Below are positions 54,627-64,000 of a stretch of DNA of 64,000 nucleotides, in pieces. The stretch lies in the NCBI RefSeq assembly GCF_014653155.1, contig NZ_BNAF01000001.1, positions 310,001 to 374,000 of the forward strand, read 5' to 3'. Both the position numbers and the translations under genes were made by a program. Origin of the DNA: Sphingobacterium griseoflavum (GTDB lineage: Bacteria; Bacteroidota; Bacteroidia; Sphingobacteriales; Sphingobacteriaceae). Below the pieces are notes generated by a model. That model saw nothing but the letters and a program-made list of their open reading frames with translations. It was not told where the DNA came from and ran no database searches. Each line of letters begins with the position of its first letter. The first letter of the stretch is position 1.

Positions 54627-56768
54627 TTACCGTTGTCCTTTCCAATTGGACTCCAGCCCATCATAAAAGCGGAAGTCTGATTCCGCCAATTGCCTAAGCC
54701 TTTCTGGTATATGCCATTCATCACCATACAAAGCGAATGCACGGCAATCGTTAACAAAAGTTCGTATGCCCACCCCGTCGATGTAGCTGAATACACCACC
54801 TGTGTGCCGCGGGAAGCCTATGCCAAGCACAGAGCCGATGTCGGCATCGGTAACGTCCATCAAAATGCCTTCTTCCAAACAGCGGAAGCTGTCTAACGCC
54901 ATCACGTGGAGCAATCTTTTTTGGATAGTTCCGCTTTGGTCATAGACTGCTTTTTGGGCGATGCTAGGGTCGTTCCATATAGCTCTCTTTCCCGTTGTTT
55001 CGTCATAATTGTAAAAGCCTGCACCTGTCTTACGTCCATTTCGCCCATCTACGACAAGCGATTGCAGGTACCGGTAGCAGCGTTCTTGTCCGGAATGTAG
55101 CTGTGGCAAGCTGTCATATACCTGCAACATCAGTTTTAAGGAAATCTCATCTAGCACGGCCAATGGACCAATGGCGAAGCCCGCTTTTTGCGCTTCCTGT
55201 TCGATCAATGGAGCAGGAATCCCTTCCAAAAGCATGGTAACGGCTTCTAAAAGGTAATTGAAGAAAATACGGGATGTGAAAAATGCCGGTCCGTCGGACA
55301 CGACAATAGGAACTTTCCCGAGCTGGTGCGCCAATTTCATTGCCTTATCCACGGTAGCGCTGGCGGTCACATCAGCCCGTATAATTTCGACAAGTGGCAT
55401 CCGATCTACCGGAGAGAAAAAATGCATGCCGACGAAGCGGTCGGGGTTTGGGCTAACGGATGCCAGTGTATGGATAGGAAGTGCGGTGGTATTGCTGGCG
55501 AAGATGCCGCCATGTTTAAGGAAAGGTAGGCTCTCTTTCGTGACGGCAGCTTTTAATTTTACATCTTCAAAAACCGCTTCGATAATCATATCTGCCTCTG
55601 CAAAATGTTGGACATCAGCAGTTGGATAGATACGGCTAAGTAAATTTGTTTGATGCTTTTCGTTTATTTTGCCTTGGTCGACCAACCTATCGGTCAGCTT
55701 TTTGGCATAGGACTTTCCGCGCTCCGCTGCTGCTTCGTCTACATCTTTTAAGACCACATCGATACCGGCGCGGGCCGCTTCATACGCAATTCCTGATCCC
55801 ATGATGCCGGCACCCAGTATCCCCAGCTTGCTTGTGGGTGAGGCAACTTTTTCCGCTGCTGAACGACGTGCATGGTTAACGTTACAGTAGAGCGTGCGCA
55901 GCATGTTTAACGTTTGCGGTGCATCCCATAGGGAGGCCCATGCGTTGTTTTCCTGGCGCAGGTTTTCTTCCAAGGCGTCTTGCCGATGCGTTGCTACGAG
56001 CTCGAAAAAAAGGTTGTCAGCAGGAACTAGACCGTTGCTTTTCCCTCGCAGGGAGGAGAGCACAGCATCGACCGCCAGACGCTGCTGTTCTTGGTCTCTG
56101 TGTTGTCTGTCCGCTCTATCTGTTTTACGTATCCAGCGCTTGGCCATGTCGAGCGCTTGCTCAACGTCTGCTGCCTGTTGGTGGATCAGTTCCCATTCCT
56201 GCGCTTCCGCAGCCGAAAGGATCGTACCGTGGTAAAGGAAAGGAATGGCCTTTGCTGGATCCATCAATTGAAGCAGGAGCGAGGTGGCACCAAAACCAGG
56301 GAACAATCCCGACGAAGATGTGGGGAAACCGATTTTTACGTTTGCCGTGCCGATGCGGTGGTCGGACCATAGCAGTGAAGCCAAACGGAGATCCGTCGAT
56401 ACGGCCTCAAGAATAGAGACGATTGGTTTGTGTTTAGCTCTTAGATGCAAGAATTTCGTGCTTAATACCTGCATTCGATCGGCCATGCTCGCCGGCCCAT
56501 GCGATGCCTGCAGAAAATACTCCGGATCGAAGTCTTCTGCAACAATCGGACTGCGGTAGATCAATCCTTTCACTTCCGTTTTGTCAAGCTGCAGCGCGGC
56601 TTGCTCCAAAAATTCGTCGAGGCGCTCAAAATACTGCGCACCGTGCGATAGCGATGCTAACTTTGGACCAATATAGATGATGCCATCCTCGTGTTGTTCC
56701 ACGCTTATGTATGCAAAGCTTCCTGTGGGTTTTTTGCTCATGCTTTTCTTGTCTTTCGTGCCAGCCAT
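54627..56768 (-). CDS. FadJ-like fusion: 3-hydroxyacyl-CoA dehydrogenase with degenerate enoyl-CoA hydratase domain
   Basis: About 713 residues if started at the ATG at 56768; ATGs at 56741 and 56819 are also open. The C-terminal dehydrogenase half is intact: NAD site LGILGAGIMGSGIA, ASNTTALPI and the catalytic His in GMHFFSPVDRMPLVE. In the N-terminal crotonase half the LFPGFGAT loop aligns with GxxPGxGGT, but both catalytic glutamates appear replaced: Ala where FadB/FadJ have the first Glu, and Thr (GFPTSS) where they have LPE. Beta-oxidation role as a dehydrogenase is likely; hydratase activity is doubtful. It follows the acyl-CoA dehydrogenase gene closely. Confidence 0.85.
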   Translation of the reverse strand: MAGTKDKKSMSKKPTGSFAYISVEQHEDGIIYIGPKLASLSHGAQYFERLDEFLEQAALQLDKTEVKGLIYRSPIVAEDFDPEYFLQASHGPASMADRMQVLSTKFLHLRAKHKPIVSILEAVSTDLRLASLLWSDHRIGTANVKIGFPTSSSGLFPGFGATSLLLQLMDPAKAIPFLYHGTILSAAEAQEWELIHQQAADVEQALDMAKRWIRKTDRADRQHRDQEQQRLAVDAVLSSLRGKSNGLVPADNLFFELVATHRQDALEENLRQENNAWASLWDAPQTLNMLRTLYCNVNHARRSAAEKVASPTSKLGILGAGIMGSGIAYEAARAGIDVVLKDVDEAAAERGKSYAKKLTDRLVDQGKINEKHQTNLLSRIYPTADVQHFAEADMIIEAVFEDVKLKAAVTKESLPFLKHGGIFASNTTALPIHTLASVSPNPDRFVGMHFFSPVDRMPLVEIIRADVTASATVDKAMKLAHQLGKVPIVVSDGPAFFTSRIFFNYLLEAVTMLLEGIPAPLIEQEAQKAGFAIGPLAVLDEISLKLMLQVYDSLPQLHSGQERCYRYLQSLVVDGRNGRKTGAGFYNYDETTGKRAIWNDPSIAQKAVYDQSGTIQKRLLHVMALDSFRCLEEGILMDVTDADIGSVLGIGFPRHTGGVFSYIDGVGIRTFVNDCRAFALYGDEWHIPERLRQLAESDFRFYDGLESNWKGQR

Positions 56769-56784
56769 TAATGGCGACACCGGT

Positions 56785-57957
56785 TTACCTTTCTTTCGCT
56801 CTATCGTAATCGACCCCATCGATCACCATTTTTGCGATGATCTCCAGCATAATTTCTGAGGTTCCCGCGATAAGCGTTCCTACGCGTACATCACGATAGA
56901 GGCGGGCAATCTTATAGTCTTCGGTAAAGCCATAGCCTCCAAAAAGTTGCAGACAGCGATTGACGACGCCTACTGCCAATTCACTCGCTTGCAATTTGGC
57001 GATAGAGCATTCCTTCACCGCATAACGCCCCCACTGTTGCAGATCGCAGCAATGGTAAACAAATGCTTTCGTTGTTTCTATTTCTGCCGACATGGTTGCA
57101 ATCCGGTGCCGCAACGCTTGGAATTCCTGTAGTTTTTTACCGAAGGTTTCGCGGTTTTCCATATAATCCAGTGTGTAGCGCAATGCCGATTCGGCGGTCG
57201 CCAAACTATGGATGGCCGCGGTAAGCCGCTCCAGCTGCAAGCCATCCATCAAGTATTGAAACCCTGCGCCCTCCTCGCCAAGCAGGTTGGCCACCGGAAC
57301 TTCTACCTCATCGAAACTTAGTTCGGCCGTATCTGACGCATGCCAGCCCAGTTTTGATAGTTTGTTGGCCTGCACGCCCACGGCGTCCCGGTCGATCAGT
57401 AGCAGGCTGATGCCTTTGCTTCCTTTGGAAGGATCGGTCTTTACGGCAGTGATGAAAAAGTCGCCATAATAGCCATTGGTGATAAAGGTTTTTGATCCGT
57501 TGACATAGTAATAGTCGCCGAGACGAACGGCGGTCGTTTTGATGTTCTTAACGTCCGATCCGGCACCCGGTTCGGTGATGGCCACGGCGCTGACCAGATC
57601 GCCGGCAATAATGCTCGGCAAGTAGCGCTCCTTCAGTGCAGAAGAGCCATACTTTAGGAGATATGGCGCCGACATATACTGTATCACCAGTGCCGAAATG
57701 GTAAATCCGCCCGAATAACAATAGGAGAGCTCCTCGCAAAAAATCATGCTGTAGTAAAAATCCAGATCCAGTCCTCCATATGCTTCGGGGTAGTTGAGGC
57801 CCATAAAACCCATTTCGCCCATCTTTTTCCAGATGGAACGGTCAATCTGCCCTTCCTTTTCCCATTGATCTACATAAGGGGCTATCTCCTTGCGTATAAA
57901 CGCCCGTAAAGTTTCGCGAAATGTTTGATGCTCATCTGTCAGTAATGTTGCCTGCAT
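56785..57957 (-). CDS. Acyl-CoA dehydrogenase, isovaleryl/long-chain type
   Basis: 390 residues, standard ACAD fold with FAD: AITEPGAGSD (flavin and substrate loop), NGSKTFITNG, LFGGYGFTED and AGTSEIML. The usual catalytic Glu of medium-chain enzymes (YEGT) is Ala here (IAGT). A Glu in LQLERLTAA around residue 240 sits where isovaleryl- and long-chain enzymes keep their catalytic base, so activity is expected. It introduces the 2,3 double bond, upstream of the FadJ-like fusion in the same operon. Confidence 0.92.
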   Translation of the reverse strand: MQATLLTDEHQTFRETLRAFIRKEIAPYVDQWEKEGQIDRSIWKKMGEMGFMGLNYPEAYGGLDLDFYYSMIFCEELSYCYSGGFTISALVIQYMSAPYLLKYGSSALKERYLPSIIAGDLVSAVAITEPGAGSDVKNIKTTAVRLGDYYYVNGSKTFITNGYYGDFFITAVKTDPSKGSKGISLLLIDRDAVGVQANKLSKLGWHASDTAELSFDEVEVPVANLLGEEGAGFQYLMDGLQLERLTAAIHSLATAESALRYTLDYMENRETFGKKLQEFQALRHRIATMSAEIETTKAFVYHCCDLQQWGRYAVKECSIAKLQASELAVGVVNRCLQLFGGYGFTEDYKIARLYRDVRVGTLIAGTSEIMLEIIAKMVIDGVDYDRAKER

Positions 57958-58184
57958 ATGCGCTAAAGTTTTATAATGGTTACCTTTTTTTTTTCTTTGA
58001 ACGGAAAAATATGTACACTAATGTACAATAAATAGATGGTTTTTGGGAGAGATTGTCTATATTTATTTGTGAATAAATCAGATTTTTTGAATTATCTGAG
58101 TTGAAATGCTACATATTTTTTATAAGTATAAAGTGGAAGATAAATAAACATGCATTTGTAGGTAAGGTGTAATATAATAACCTA

Positions 58185-58541
58185 ATGAAATACAGCATCC
58201 AATTTTTAATAGACCTTATTGAGTCGGATAAAATACCTGCTTCCATTAAACACGATGTCTCGTGCCTTCTCGAGTCTATCGACGACTGGCCCAATACGGT
58301 AGACGATTTAGATGATTTTGAGCGGCAGTTGACAGAAAGCGTTCACGCCGAACTGACGATTATCAATTTAAAGAACTACGCAAAGGAGCTGTGTGTAAAA
58401 AAAGATGCTTGGAAAATGGAAGCCCTCAGCTCATTGTATCGATTGTATGATCGGTATGCCCATGGGGTAGTGTTGCATGAAATTTTAAATCCCATTAAAA
58501 GGTCGGTTGATGAGTTGAAGACTGCCGGTGGTATCAATTAA
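58185..58541 (+). CDS. Hypothetical small helical protein
   Basis: 118 residues, acidic, predicted nearly all helical, no signal or membrane segment. Coding-like composition and a clear stop. No family recognised. It is isolated between the divergent acyl-CoA dehydrogenase promoter region and a 450-bp gap. Confidence 0.6.
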   Translation: MKYSIQFLIDLIESDKIPASIKHDVSCLLESIDDWPNTVDDLDDFERQLTESVHAELTIINLKNYAKELCVKKDAWKMEALSSLYRLYDRYAHGVVLHEILNPIKRSVDELKTAGGIN

Positions 58542-58990
58542 CCTTCTATATTTAGTTCTGTATTTTTTACTGGTAGGAACGAAGCAGCTCAAAATGTTTA
58601 TTAAGACAAGATTGCCATGATTACGATAGTCGGAGGTCAATCAGTTAAGTTTTAAAAGTTAAAAGACGGGGGAATTTGTTAATATCAAAAGAATTTTTCC
58701 TCCTAAAAATTTCATCTCCTACTTGAAGCTTCGCTCTTATGAGGTTGGCAATTATTGTATAAGGTTAAATCGAAGAAACCATTGGTCCGTCTACACGGAT
58801 ACCACCGCAGTGCAAAAGCAAAAAAACTAAGCAGAAATTCCCTATCTTTAAAGCATAAACTTATTCATGGCATCCTTCGCTTGACGGGAAGAACAGGCAG
58901 CACAATGGTCGTTGTCACAGATGTTGACGCTAAGTGCAGGGCAGACCTGCTGGCATTATTTCGGAGGATTGCCATGCTAAAAAATCGATT
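58542..58990. other. Intergenic region before the thiolase gene
   Basis: 449 bp. A TATCTTTA near-match to the -7 element lies at about 58842. A frame of about 79 codons (58755-58994) overlaps the thiolase start but has no ATG and no family resemblance. Nothing else supportable was seen. Confidence 0.45.
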
Positions 58991-60172
58991 ATGAGTACAA
59001 GAAAGGTATTTATTGTTGCGGCAAAGCGCACAGCTATTGGAAGCTTTGGTGGCAGCTTATCCACACTATCGGCCGTGGAGCTCGGTCGACGCGCAGTGAT
59101 GTCTGCATTGGAAGCGTCGGGAATAGATCCGGCGGAAGTTGACGAGTTGTTGATGGGCTGCGTGTTGCAGGCAGGCCTGGGGCAGGCACCTGCGCGGCAG
59201 GTGGCTAAGTTGGCGGGCTTGCCAGATCGGGTGACGGCAACGACAATCAACAAAGTATGCGCCAGCGGTATGAAAGCCGTTTCTTTGGCTGCGCAAGCCA
59301 TATTGCTGGGCGACGCCGACGTGGTGGTTGCTGGTGGTATGGAAAGCATGAGCCGCGTGCCCTATTACTCGCTTTTTAGCCGTTGGGGTGCCAAATATGG
59401 AAACCAATCCCTGCTGGATGGCTTGCAATACGACGGTTTGCAGGATGCCTACAACCAAGAGGCGATGGGTGTATTCGGAGAGCTATGTGCTGAAAAATAC
59501 GCGATTGGCCGCAGCGAGCAGGATGCCTATGCCCTGGCGTCTTACGAGCGTAGCCGAAACGCGTGGGAGCAGGGCAAGTTTGCGCAGGAGGTTGTTCCGT
59601 TGACGCTAAAAACCAAGAAGGGCGATCAGATCGTTAGTGAGGATGAAGAATTTAAGCAGGTCGATATTGCGAAAATCCCACATCTGCGCACGGCTTTCAA
59701 AGATGGGGGGAGTATAACGGCGGCGAACGCGTCCACATTGAGCGATGGTGCGGCAGCACTTGTTCTGATGAGCGAAGAGAAAATGTTGTCCCTAGGGATA
59801 AAGCCGCTGGCAGAAATCGTGGCCTATGCTGATGCGGAGCAAGAGCCGGCTTGGTTTACCACGACGCCTAGCCTCGCCGCGGAAAAAGTACTGCGGAAGG
59901 CCGGCTTATCCGTCACGGATATGGATTACTTTGAGTTTAACGAAGCCTTTTCTGTGGTGGCATTGGCCAATGCGCAAATTTTAGCTATCCCTTTGGAGCA
60001 AGTCAATGTATATGGCGGAGCGGTATCCTTGGGACATCCACTGGGCTGCTCGGGCGCACGCATTCTCACGACGCTAAGCAGCGTGCTTCGGCAAGAAGGC
60101 GGCACCTATGGTTTGGCCTCCATTTGCAATGGCGGAGGAGGGGCCACGGCCATGATCTTGAAGGCTTGCTAG
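58991..60172 (+). CDS. Acetyl-CoA C-acyltransferase (thiolase)
   Basis: 393 residues from the ATG at 58991, where thiolase similarity begins (RKVFIVAAKRTAIGSFGG); the frame is open earlier. It cleaves 3-ketoacyl-CoA or condenses acetyl-CoA. Catalytic residues are in place: Cys90 in NKVCASGMK, His in LGHPLGCSGAR and the C-terminal Cys in ICNGGGGAT. It is a biosynthetic/degradative type II thiolase by text; which direction dominates is unknown. The neighbouring acyl-CoA dehydrogenase and FadJ-like protein suggest fatty- or amino-acid-derived acyl-CoA breakdown. Confidence 0.94.
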   Translation: MSTRKVFIVAAKRTAIGSFGGSLSTLSAVELGRRAVMSALEASGIDPAEVDELLMGCVLQAGLGQAPARQVAKLAGLPDRVTATTINKVCASGMKAVSLAAQAILLGDADVVVAGGMESMSRVPYYSLFSRWGAKYGNQSLLDGLQYDGLQDAYNQEAMGVFGELCAEKYAIGRSEQDAYALASYERSRNAWEQGKFAQEVVPLTLKTKKGDQIVSEDEEFKQVDIAKIPHLRTAFKDGGSITAANASTLSDGAAALVLMSEEKMLSLGIKPLAEIVAYADAEQEPAWFTTTPSLAAEKVLRKAGLSVTDMDYFEFNEAFSVVALANAQILAIPLEQVNVYGGAVSLGHPLGCSGARILTTLSSVLRQEGGTYGLASICNGGGGATAMILKAC

Positions 60173-60289
60173 CCAAGCGAATAACCCTGCGAAGGACAGG
60201 GATGTTTTTGTGCGTTTCTTCCACCCCTGTCTGCAGCTAGAGGTTTGGCAGAAAACATGCCTGCTATTTTTGCTGTTTGCAGGATTTTT

Positions 60290-60331
60290 TCAAAAGAAAA
60301 GCACGCGAAGTTTTGCGAATCTTCACGTGCT
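60290..60331 (-). terminator. Terminator of the M3 peptidase gene
   Basis: An 11-bp stem with one internal mismatch (60300-60310 with 60321-60331), 10-nt loop and TTTTCTTTT tail on the minus strand, 50 bp past the stop. Confidence 0.7.
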
Positions 60332-60379
60332 CTAGCCTATAAATTTTGGTGTCGTACCAGCATAGGACGACCGTTCTAT

Positions 60380-62410
60380 CTAATTTAAAAGTCCGGCGCG
60401 TCTTAATAGAGCGTCCACCTCGGGTTCCTTTCCGCGGAAGCGCTTGTATAGTACCATGGGGTGTTCGCTTCCACCTTGCGATAGGATATGTTCTTTAAAT
60501 CTTGCCGCCACTTCCGCATCGAAGATGCCTGCTTCCTGAAAATAGGCAAAGGCATCGGCATCCAATACCTCGGCCCACTTGTAGCTGTAATAACCGGAGG
60601 AGTAGCCGCCATTGAAAATATGAGAGAAGGAGGGGCTCATGGCATTTTCCTGTACGTCTGGATAAAACTGTGTCGCCGCAAAGCAAGCGGTCTCCAAGGA
60701 TTTCACATCTGCAATGGCTGTAGGGTCGGCGCCATGCCATCCCATATCCAGTAATCCGAAACTGAGCTGTCGCAGCGTGGCCATTCCTTCTAAAAAGGAA
60801 GCCGAAGCCTTGATCTTTTCGACGAGGTGCATCGGAATTGCTTCGTTGGTTTCGTAATGGCGGGCGAATAAGGCCAAGGCGTCCTTTTCGTAGCACCAAT
60901 TTTCCATGATCTGGCTCGGTAGCTCAACAAAATCCCAGTACACAGAGGTGCCCGATAGGTTGGGGTAGGTCGTATTGGCGAGCATGCCGTGCAGGGCATG
61001 TCCAAACTCGTGAAATAAGGTCGTTACCTCGTTAAAGGTCAACAAAGAGGGTTTTGTCGCTGTGGGTTTCGTGAAGTTGCAGACGATGGATACATGGGGT
61101 CGCTCATTGACGCCGTCTTTTTTATACTGAGGCTTGAACGAGGTCATCCAGGCGCCATTTCGTTTTCCCTTGCGCGGGAAGAAGTCGGCGTAGAATATGG
61201 CTACCAGCTGCCCCTTTTCGTCGGTCACTTCGAAGGTCTGCACTTCCTCGTGGTATTTATCTATCGTCTGTACCTCCGTGAAGTGTAGGCCAAAAAGTTT
61301 GTGGGCGACTGTGAAAGCGCCGTTCAATACCTTTTCCAGCTTAAAGTAAGGCTTGAGCAGTTCGTCGTCCAAATTGAATTTCTCCTGTTTCAATTTTTCG
61401 CTGTAGTAGGCGCCGTCCCATTTTTCGAGCTGCTTCAGCCCATCGATTTTTTTGGCAAATGCGCTAAGCTCTTCAAATTCCTTTGTTGCGGCAGGTTTCG
61501 CCTTTGCCAGTAGATCTTGCAAAAACGTATTGACCTTGTCTGGGCTTTGCGCCATGCGTTCTTCCAATACGAAATGGGCATGGGTGTTGTACCCCAGGAG
61601 TTGGGCCCGCTCGAAGCGCAGTTTGACAATGCTTAAAATATATGCACTATTGTTGTGTGCATTGTCCTGAAAGGCCTTACGCCCCGCAGCTAAACTGATC
61701 TCTTTGCGGAGTTCGCGGTTGTCGGCGTAGGTTACAAAGGGTATGTAGCTCGGATAATCCAAGGTAAATACCCATCCTTCCTTTTCCAACGATTCGGCAA
61801 GTCCTTTGGCGGCCTCTATAACGCCTTCTGGAAGGCCCGCCAAGTCCTTTTCCTCGGTGATATGCAGTTGGTAGGCATTGGTTTCGGCCAATACATTTTC
61901 GCCAAATTTCAGTTTCAATACCGCTAGCTCAGCATCTATTGCGCGAAGTCTCTCCTTTTTATCCGCCTGTAACAGCGCACCGTTTCGAACGAACCCTTTG
62001 TACGTTTTGTCCAACAGGGTCTGCTGTTCGGGGGTCAGGTTCAAGCTGTCTTTCTTTTTATAAACCGCTTTGACTCTTTCAAATAGAGCCAGATTGAGGT
62101 TGATATCATTGGCGAGTTCGGAAAGTTTGGGTGCAACTTCCTGCGCAATGCTGTCTAGTTTATCACTGGTCTCGGCCGAATGTAGGTTGAAGAATATGGA
62201 AGAGATACGGTCCAGTTCCATGCCCGAATAGGCCAATGCTTCCACACAGTTGGCAAAGTTAGGCTGCGCCGGCTGATCCACGATGTCTTGAATTTCAGCT
62301 TTTGCTTTGGTTATAGCTTCCGCAAAGGCCGGAAGGTAGTCTTCGGTTTTTATCTGCGAAAATGGAGCGGTGTCGTGCACCGTGTCAAATTGTTGATTTA
62401 ATATTCCCAT
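60380..62410 (-). CDS. M3-family metallopeptidase (oligopeptidase A/Dcp type)
   Basis: 676 residues, no signal peptide, so cytosolic. The zinc site HEFGHALHG lies in the C-terminal half, with downstream MENWCYEKDAL giving the third ligand. The N-terminal part begins with the family's FDTVHDTAPFSQIKTEDYLPAF region. It degrades short peptides from protein turnover. It is monocistronic with its own terminator. Confidence 0.94.
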   Translation of the reverse strand: MGILNQQFDTVHDTAPFSQIKTEDYLPAFAEAITKAKAEIQDIVDQPAQPNFANCVEALAYSGMELDRISSIFFNLHSAETSDKLDSIAQEVAPKLSELANDINLNLALFERVKAVYKKKDSLNLTPEQQTLLDKTYKGFVRNGALLQADKKERLRAIDAELAVLKLKFGENVLAETNAYQLHITEEKDLAGLPEGVIEAAKGLAESLEKEGWVFTLDYPSYIPFVTYADNRELRKEISLAAGRKAFQDNAHNNSAYILSIVKLRFERAQLLGYNTHAHFVLEERMAQSPDKVNTFLQDLLAKAKPAATKEFEELSAFAKKIDGLKQLEKWDGAYYSEKLKQEKFNLDDELLKPYFKLEKVLNGAFTVAHKLFGLHFTEVQTIDKYHEEVQTFEVTDEKGQLVAIFYADFFPRKGKRNGAWMTSFKPQYKKDGVNERPHVSIVCNFTKPTATKPSLLTFNEVTTLFHEFGHALHGMLANTTYPNLSGTSVYWDFVELPSQIMENWCYEKDALALFARHYETNEAIPMHLVEKIKASASFLEGMATLRQLSFGLLDMGWHGADPTAIADVKSLETACFAATQFYPDVQENAMSPSFSHIFNGGYSSGYYSYKWAEVLDADAFAYFQEAGIFDAEVAARFKEHILSQGGSEHPMVLYKRFRGKEPEVDALLRRAGLLN

Positions 62411-62470
62411 AGGTATAAAATTACGGTTTTTTGCGCGTTGTGCCCAGCCTATTTTTTAAAGCACACATCG

Positions 62471-63391
62471 CTAGATCACCTCCCTGTTGAATTCTTCCTC
62501 AACAAGCTCTCGATTGACCATGGCGCCTGTTAGGTTACCGGTGTATACGGCCGTGGCAACGGATCGCATCATCGAGGAGTTATCGCCGCAGGCGTACACA
62601 CCATCCGTACTAGTCTTTTGGAAGCCATCGACTTTGATGTAGCCATTTTCCGTTAAGGCACAGCCCAGTTGCTGGTAAATATCGTCTCGTTGCACGAAAG
62701 GGGCGGCCACATACAGTGCATCCACAGCCTGTATATCCCCATTAGACAACTCCAAGCTGCTCATTTTTCCTGCATCGTGCTGTATCGCTGTTATGTCCAC
62801 ATCCAAGATGCTGATCTGGTTCCGCTTCAGTTGGGCAAGCTGCACCTCGTTAAAATGTTTTGGAGAAGTGATCAGGGTGAGGTTAGCTGTTAAATTGCGC
62901 ACCATGCCCGCCAGGTGAAACGCCCGATCTCCATCCGCTAGAATGGCGGTTTCCTTTGTACGGAATTCATAACCATGGCAATAAGGGCAATGAATTGCCG
63001 TGATGCCCCAGCATGCTGCCAGGCCGGGAATACTAGGTAGTAAGTCTTGGATACCTCCAGCGAGGATCAACTTTTTTGTTTCGAAAATCTGGCCGTCAGC
63101 TGTTTCTACCGAAAAACCTTCAGTATATTTTTTAGCGCGCACCACGCTTCCTTGAAGCCGCGAAACATCGGGGTAGGACATCACCTGCGACTGGGCGAGC
63201 GTTGCTATTTCTTTTGGTGTCCGTCCATCTTGCGTCAGAAAATTATGCGAATGCGGGGTCTGCCGGTTGCAGGGTTGCTCGTCATCGATGATAAGGGTGC
63301 GTCTCAAGGAACGACCTAAAGACATCGCCGCCGATAGCCCGGCATAACTACCGCCTATGATGATGGCATCCCATGCCTTGTCTTTTTTCAT
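62471..63391 (-). CDS. Thioredoxin-reductase-like NAD(P)/FAD oxidoreductase
   Basis: 306 residues from the ATG at 63391; the longer open frame adds a 16-residue non-conserved head. FAD site IIIGGSYAGLSAAMSLGRS, redox-active pair in HCPYCHGYEF, and the C-terminal flavin motif DGVYACGD. The CPYC pair sits as in TrxB, but no thioredoxin gene is adjacent. It could reduce a thioredoxin-like or other disulfide substrate. The upstream 400-bp region is AT-rich. Confidence 0.85.
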   Translation of the reverse strand: MKKDKAWDAIIIGGSYAGLSAAMSLGRSLRRTLIIDDEQPCNRQTPHSHNFLTQDGRTPKEIATLAQSQVMSYPDVSRLQGSVVRAKKYTEGFSVETADGQIFETKKLILAGGIQDLLPSIPGLAACWGITAIHCPYCHGYEFRTKETAILADGDRAFHLAGMVRNLTANLTLITSPKHFNEVQLAQLKRNQISILDVDITAIQHDAGKMSSLELSNGDIQAVDALYVAAPFVQRDDIYQQLGCALTENGYIKVDGFQKTSTDGVYACGDNSSMMRSVATAVYTGNLTGAMVNRELVEEEFNREVI

Positions 63392-63793
63392 ACTTTTCTT
63401 TTTGTTGGTGCAACACAAAAATAATAGCATCAGTTCCATTTTGCAATATTGTTGCGTTTGTTCGATCTCTTATGGCATTCCGATGACGGATGATTGTGCA
63501 GGGAGCTTCTGTTTGCGGTCTAACGATAGAAGTGCTTACGGTCGTCAATTCCCAAGCCCTACTCTTGATTGGGCCTTGATATCAAAAAAAGTGATAGGAT
63601 TGTAAATTCCTGCAAAAAGTGTCACCTCGCTTATTTATCACAAAAAAATAAATTTTTAAATAGCTAATAATCATTGTTTTATGTGTTTTTTCTGAGTCAT
63701 TTAAAAAAAAATGACTTTTATTCAATCCAACTATCCAATCTCGTCGTAAGTAGGGATAAAGAATAATTATAAACAAAACAAATAAAAAAGGTT
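63392..63793. other. Intergenic region with a weak hairpin
   Basis: About 400 bp between divergent genes. An 8-bp AT-rich stem (63695-63702 with 63709-63716) with A-rich loop is followed by TTTATTC. No gene or clear promoter element found. Confidence 0.45.
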
Positions 63794-64000
63794 ATGAAAG
63801 AAACGACCTCTACTAAAGAAAGCTTGACTGCTGCAGAACAGCAATTGTCGAGCAAGCAACTTCAACGAAGGAATTTTTTGAAGCTTGCAGGCGCAGGTGC
63901 TGCCGGTGTTGCCTTTTTGGGCATGGTTGGTTGTAGTAAAGATGATGACAATGGTCCCGATCAAGGGGGAGATGGATTATATTTTGGGAGTGGGGATATT
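63794..64000 (+). CDS. Ferritin-like domain lipoprotein, Tat-type signal, 5' part only
   Basis: The first 69 codons are present; the gene runs off the window. After a charged head comes RRNFLKLAGAGAAGVAFLGMVGC, a twin-arginine signal combined with a lipobox. The following LYFGSGDI stretch matches the entry into the ferritin-like domain (Ferritin_2/DUF4439) of Bacteroidota homologues. Export of a folded, metal-bearing lipoprotein is inferred. The catalytic part is not visible here. Confidence 0.6.
   Translation, partial: MKETTSTKESLTAAEQQLSSKQLQRRNFLKLAGAGAAGVAFLGMVGCSKDDDNGPDQGGDGLYFGSGDI

Noticed and set aside
58755..58994. 79-codon ORF before the thiolase gene
   Set aside because: No ATG start, overlaps the thiolase start and shows no recognisable domain.

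Overview
The window is chromosomal DNA of a Bacteroidota bacterium, most likely from the Sphingobacteriaceae (Sphingobacterium or a close relative). The grounds are a type III glutamine synthetase, a pheT / small coiled-coil gene / zapA / rny block, Bacteroidota-type -7 elements (TAnnTTTG) in front of several genes, a large-form PurL, and lipoproteins and surface proteins of the kinds usual in this phylum. The family-level assignment is inference; the phylum is well supported.

Layout. 1-6.4 kb: the end of a HAD phosphatase, then an overlapping four-gene DNA repair operon (MBL-fold exonuclease, ATP-dependent ligase, Lhr-like DEXH helicase, PdeM phosphoesterase). 6.4-12.1 kb: kdsB, a PlsC-type acyltransferase and purL. 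12.2-17.2 kb: pheT, a ZapB-like coiled-coil ORF, zapA, a structured RNA that looks like 6S RNA, and rny. 17.2-24.8 kb: an OmpR-type two-component system directly upstream of a heavy-metal CzcCBA/CusCBA-type tripartite efflux operon, with 11-bp direct repeats in front of the efflux genes. 24.8-29.4 kb: a DUF962-like membrane protein, pruA with an AraC regulator, and an NADPH-dependent FMN reductase.

29.4-36.2 kb is the accessory part, and much of it is visibly AT-rich. It opens with noncoding DNA holding five GATC sites exactly 10 bp apart and a degenerate array of about nine 42-bp units. An ABC ATPase with a tiny membrane partner but no obvious permease follows. Next comes a minus-strand group: a fulvocin C-related, Cys-rich lipoprotein, a DUF1573 lipoprotein and an O-antigen-ligase/TPR membrane protein. 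It closes with the wrecks of an IS3 and an IS256 transposase. This is the best candidate for an undescribed system: a lipid-anchored, disulfide-rich bacteriocin-like product and its export or immunity functions.

36.2-50.7 kb is housekeeping and surface metabolism: glnN, an S9 peptidase, a SIMPL protein, rnhA, a GH29 fucosidase with a duplicated C-terminal module, a FUSC-like protein, lon, a TPR protein, a Tat-exported superoxide dismutase and a lipoprotein. 51-60.2 kb is acyl-CoA catabolism: prpB-prpC-prpD for propionate (methylcitrate cycle), then a FadJ-like fusion whose hydratase half seems to lack both catalytic glutamates, an acyl-CoA dehydrogenase and a thiolase. 60.4-64 kb holds an M3 peptidase, a thioredoxin-reductase-like flavoprotein and the start of a Tat-type, ferritin-like-domain lipoprotein. 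No rRNA, tRNA, CRISPR array or intact mobile element was seen.
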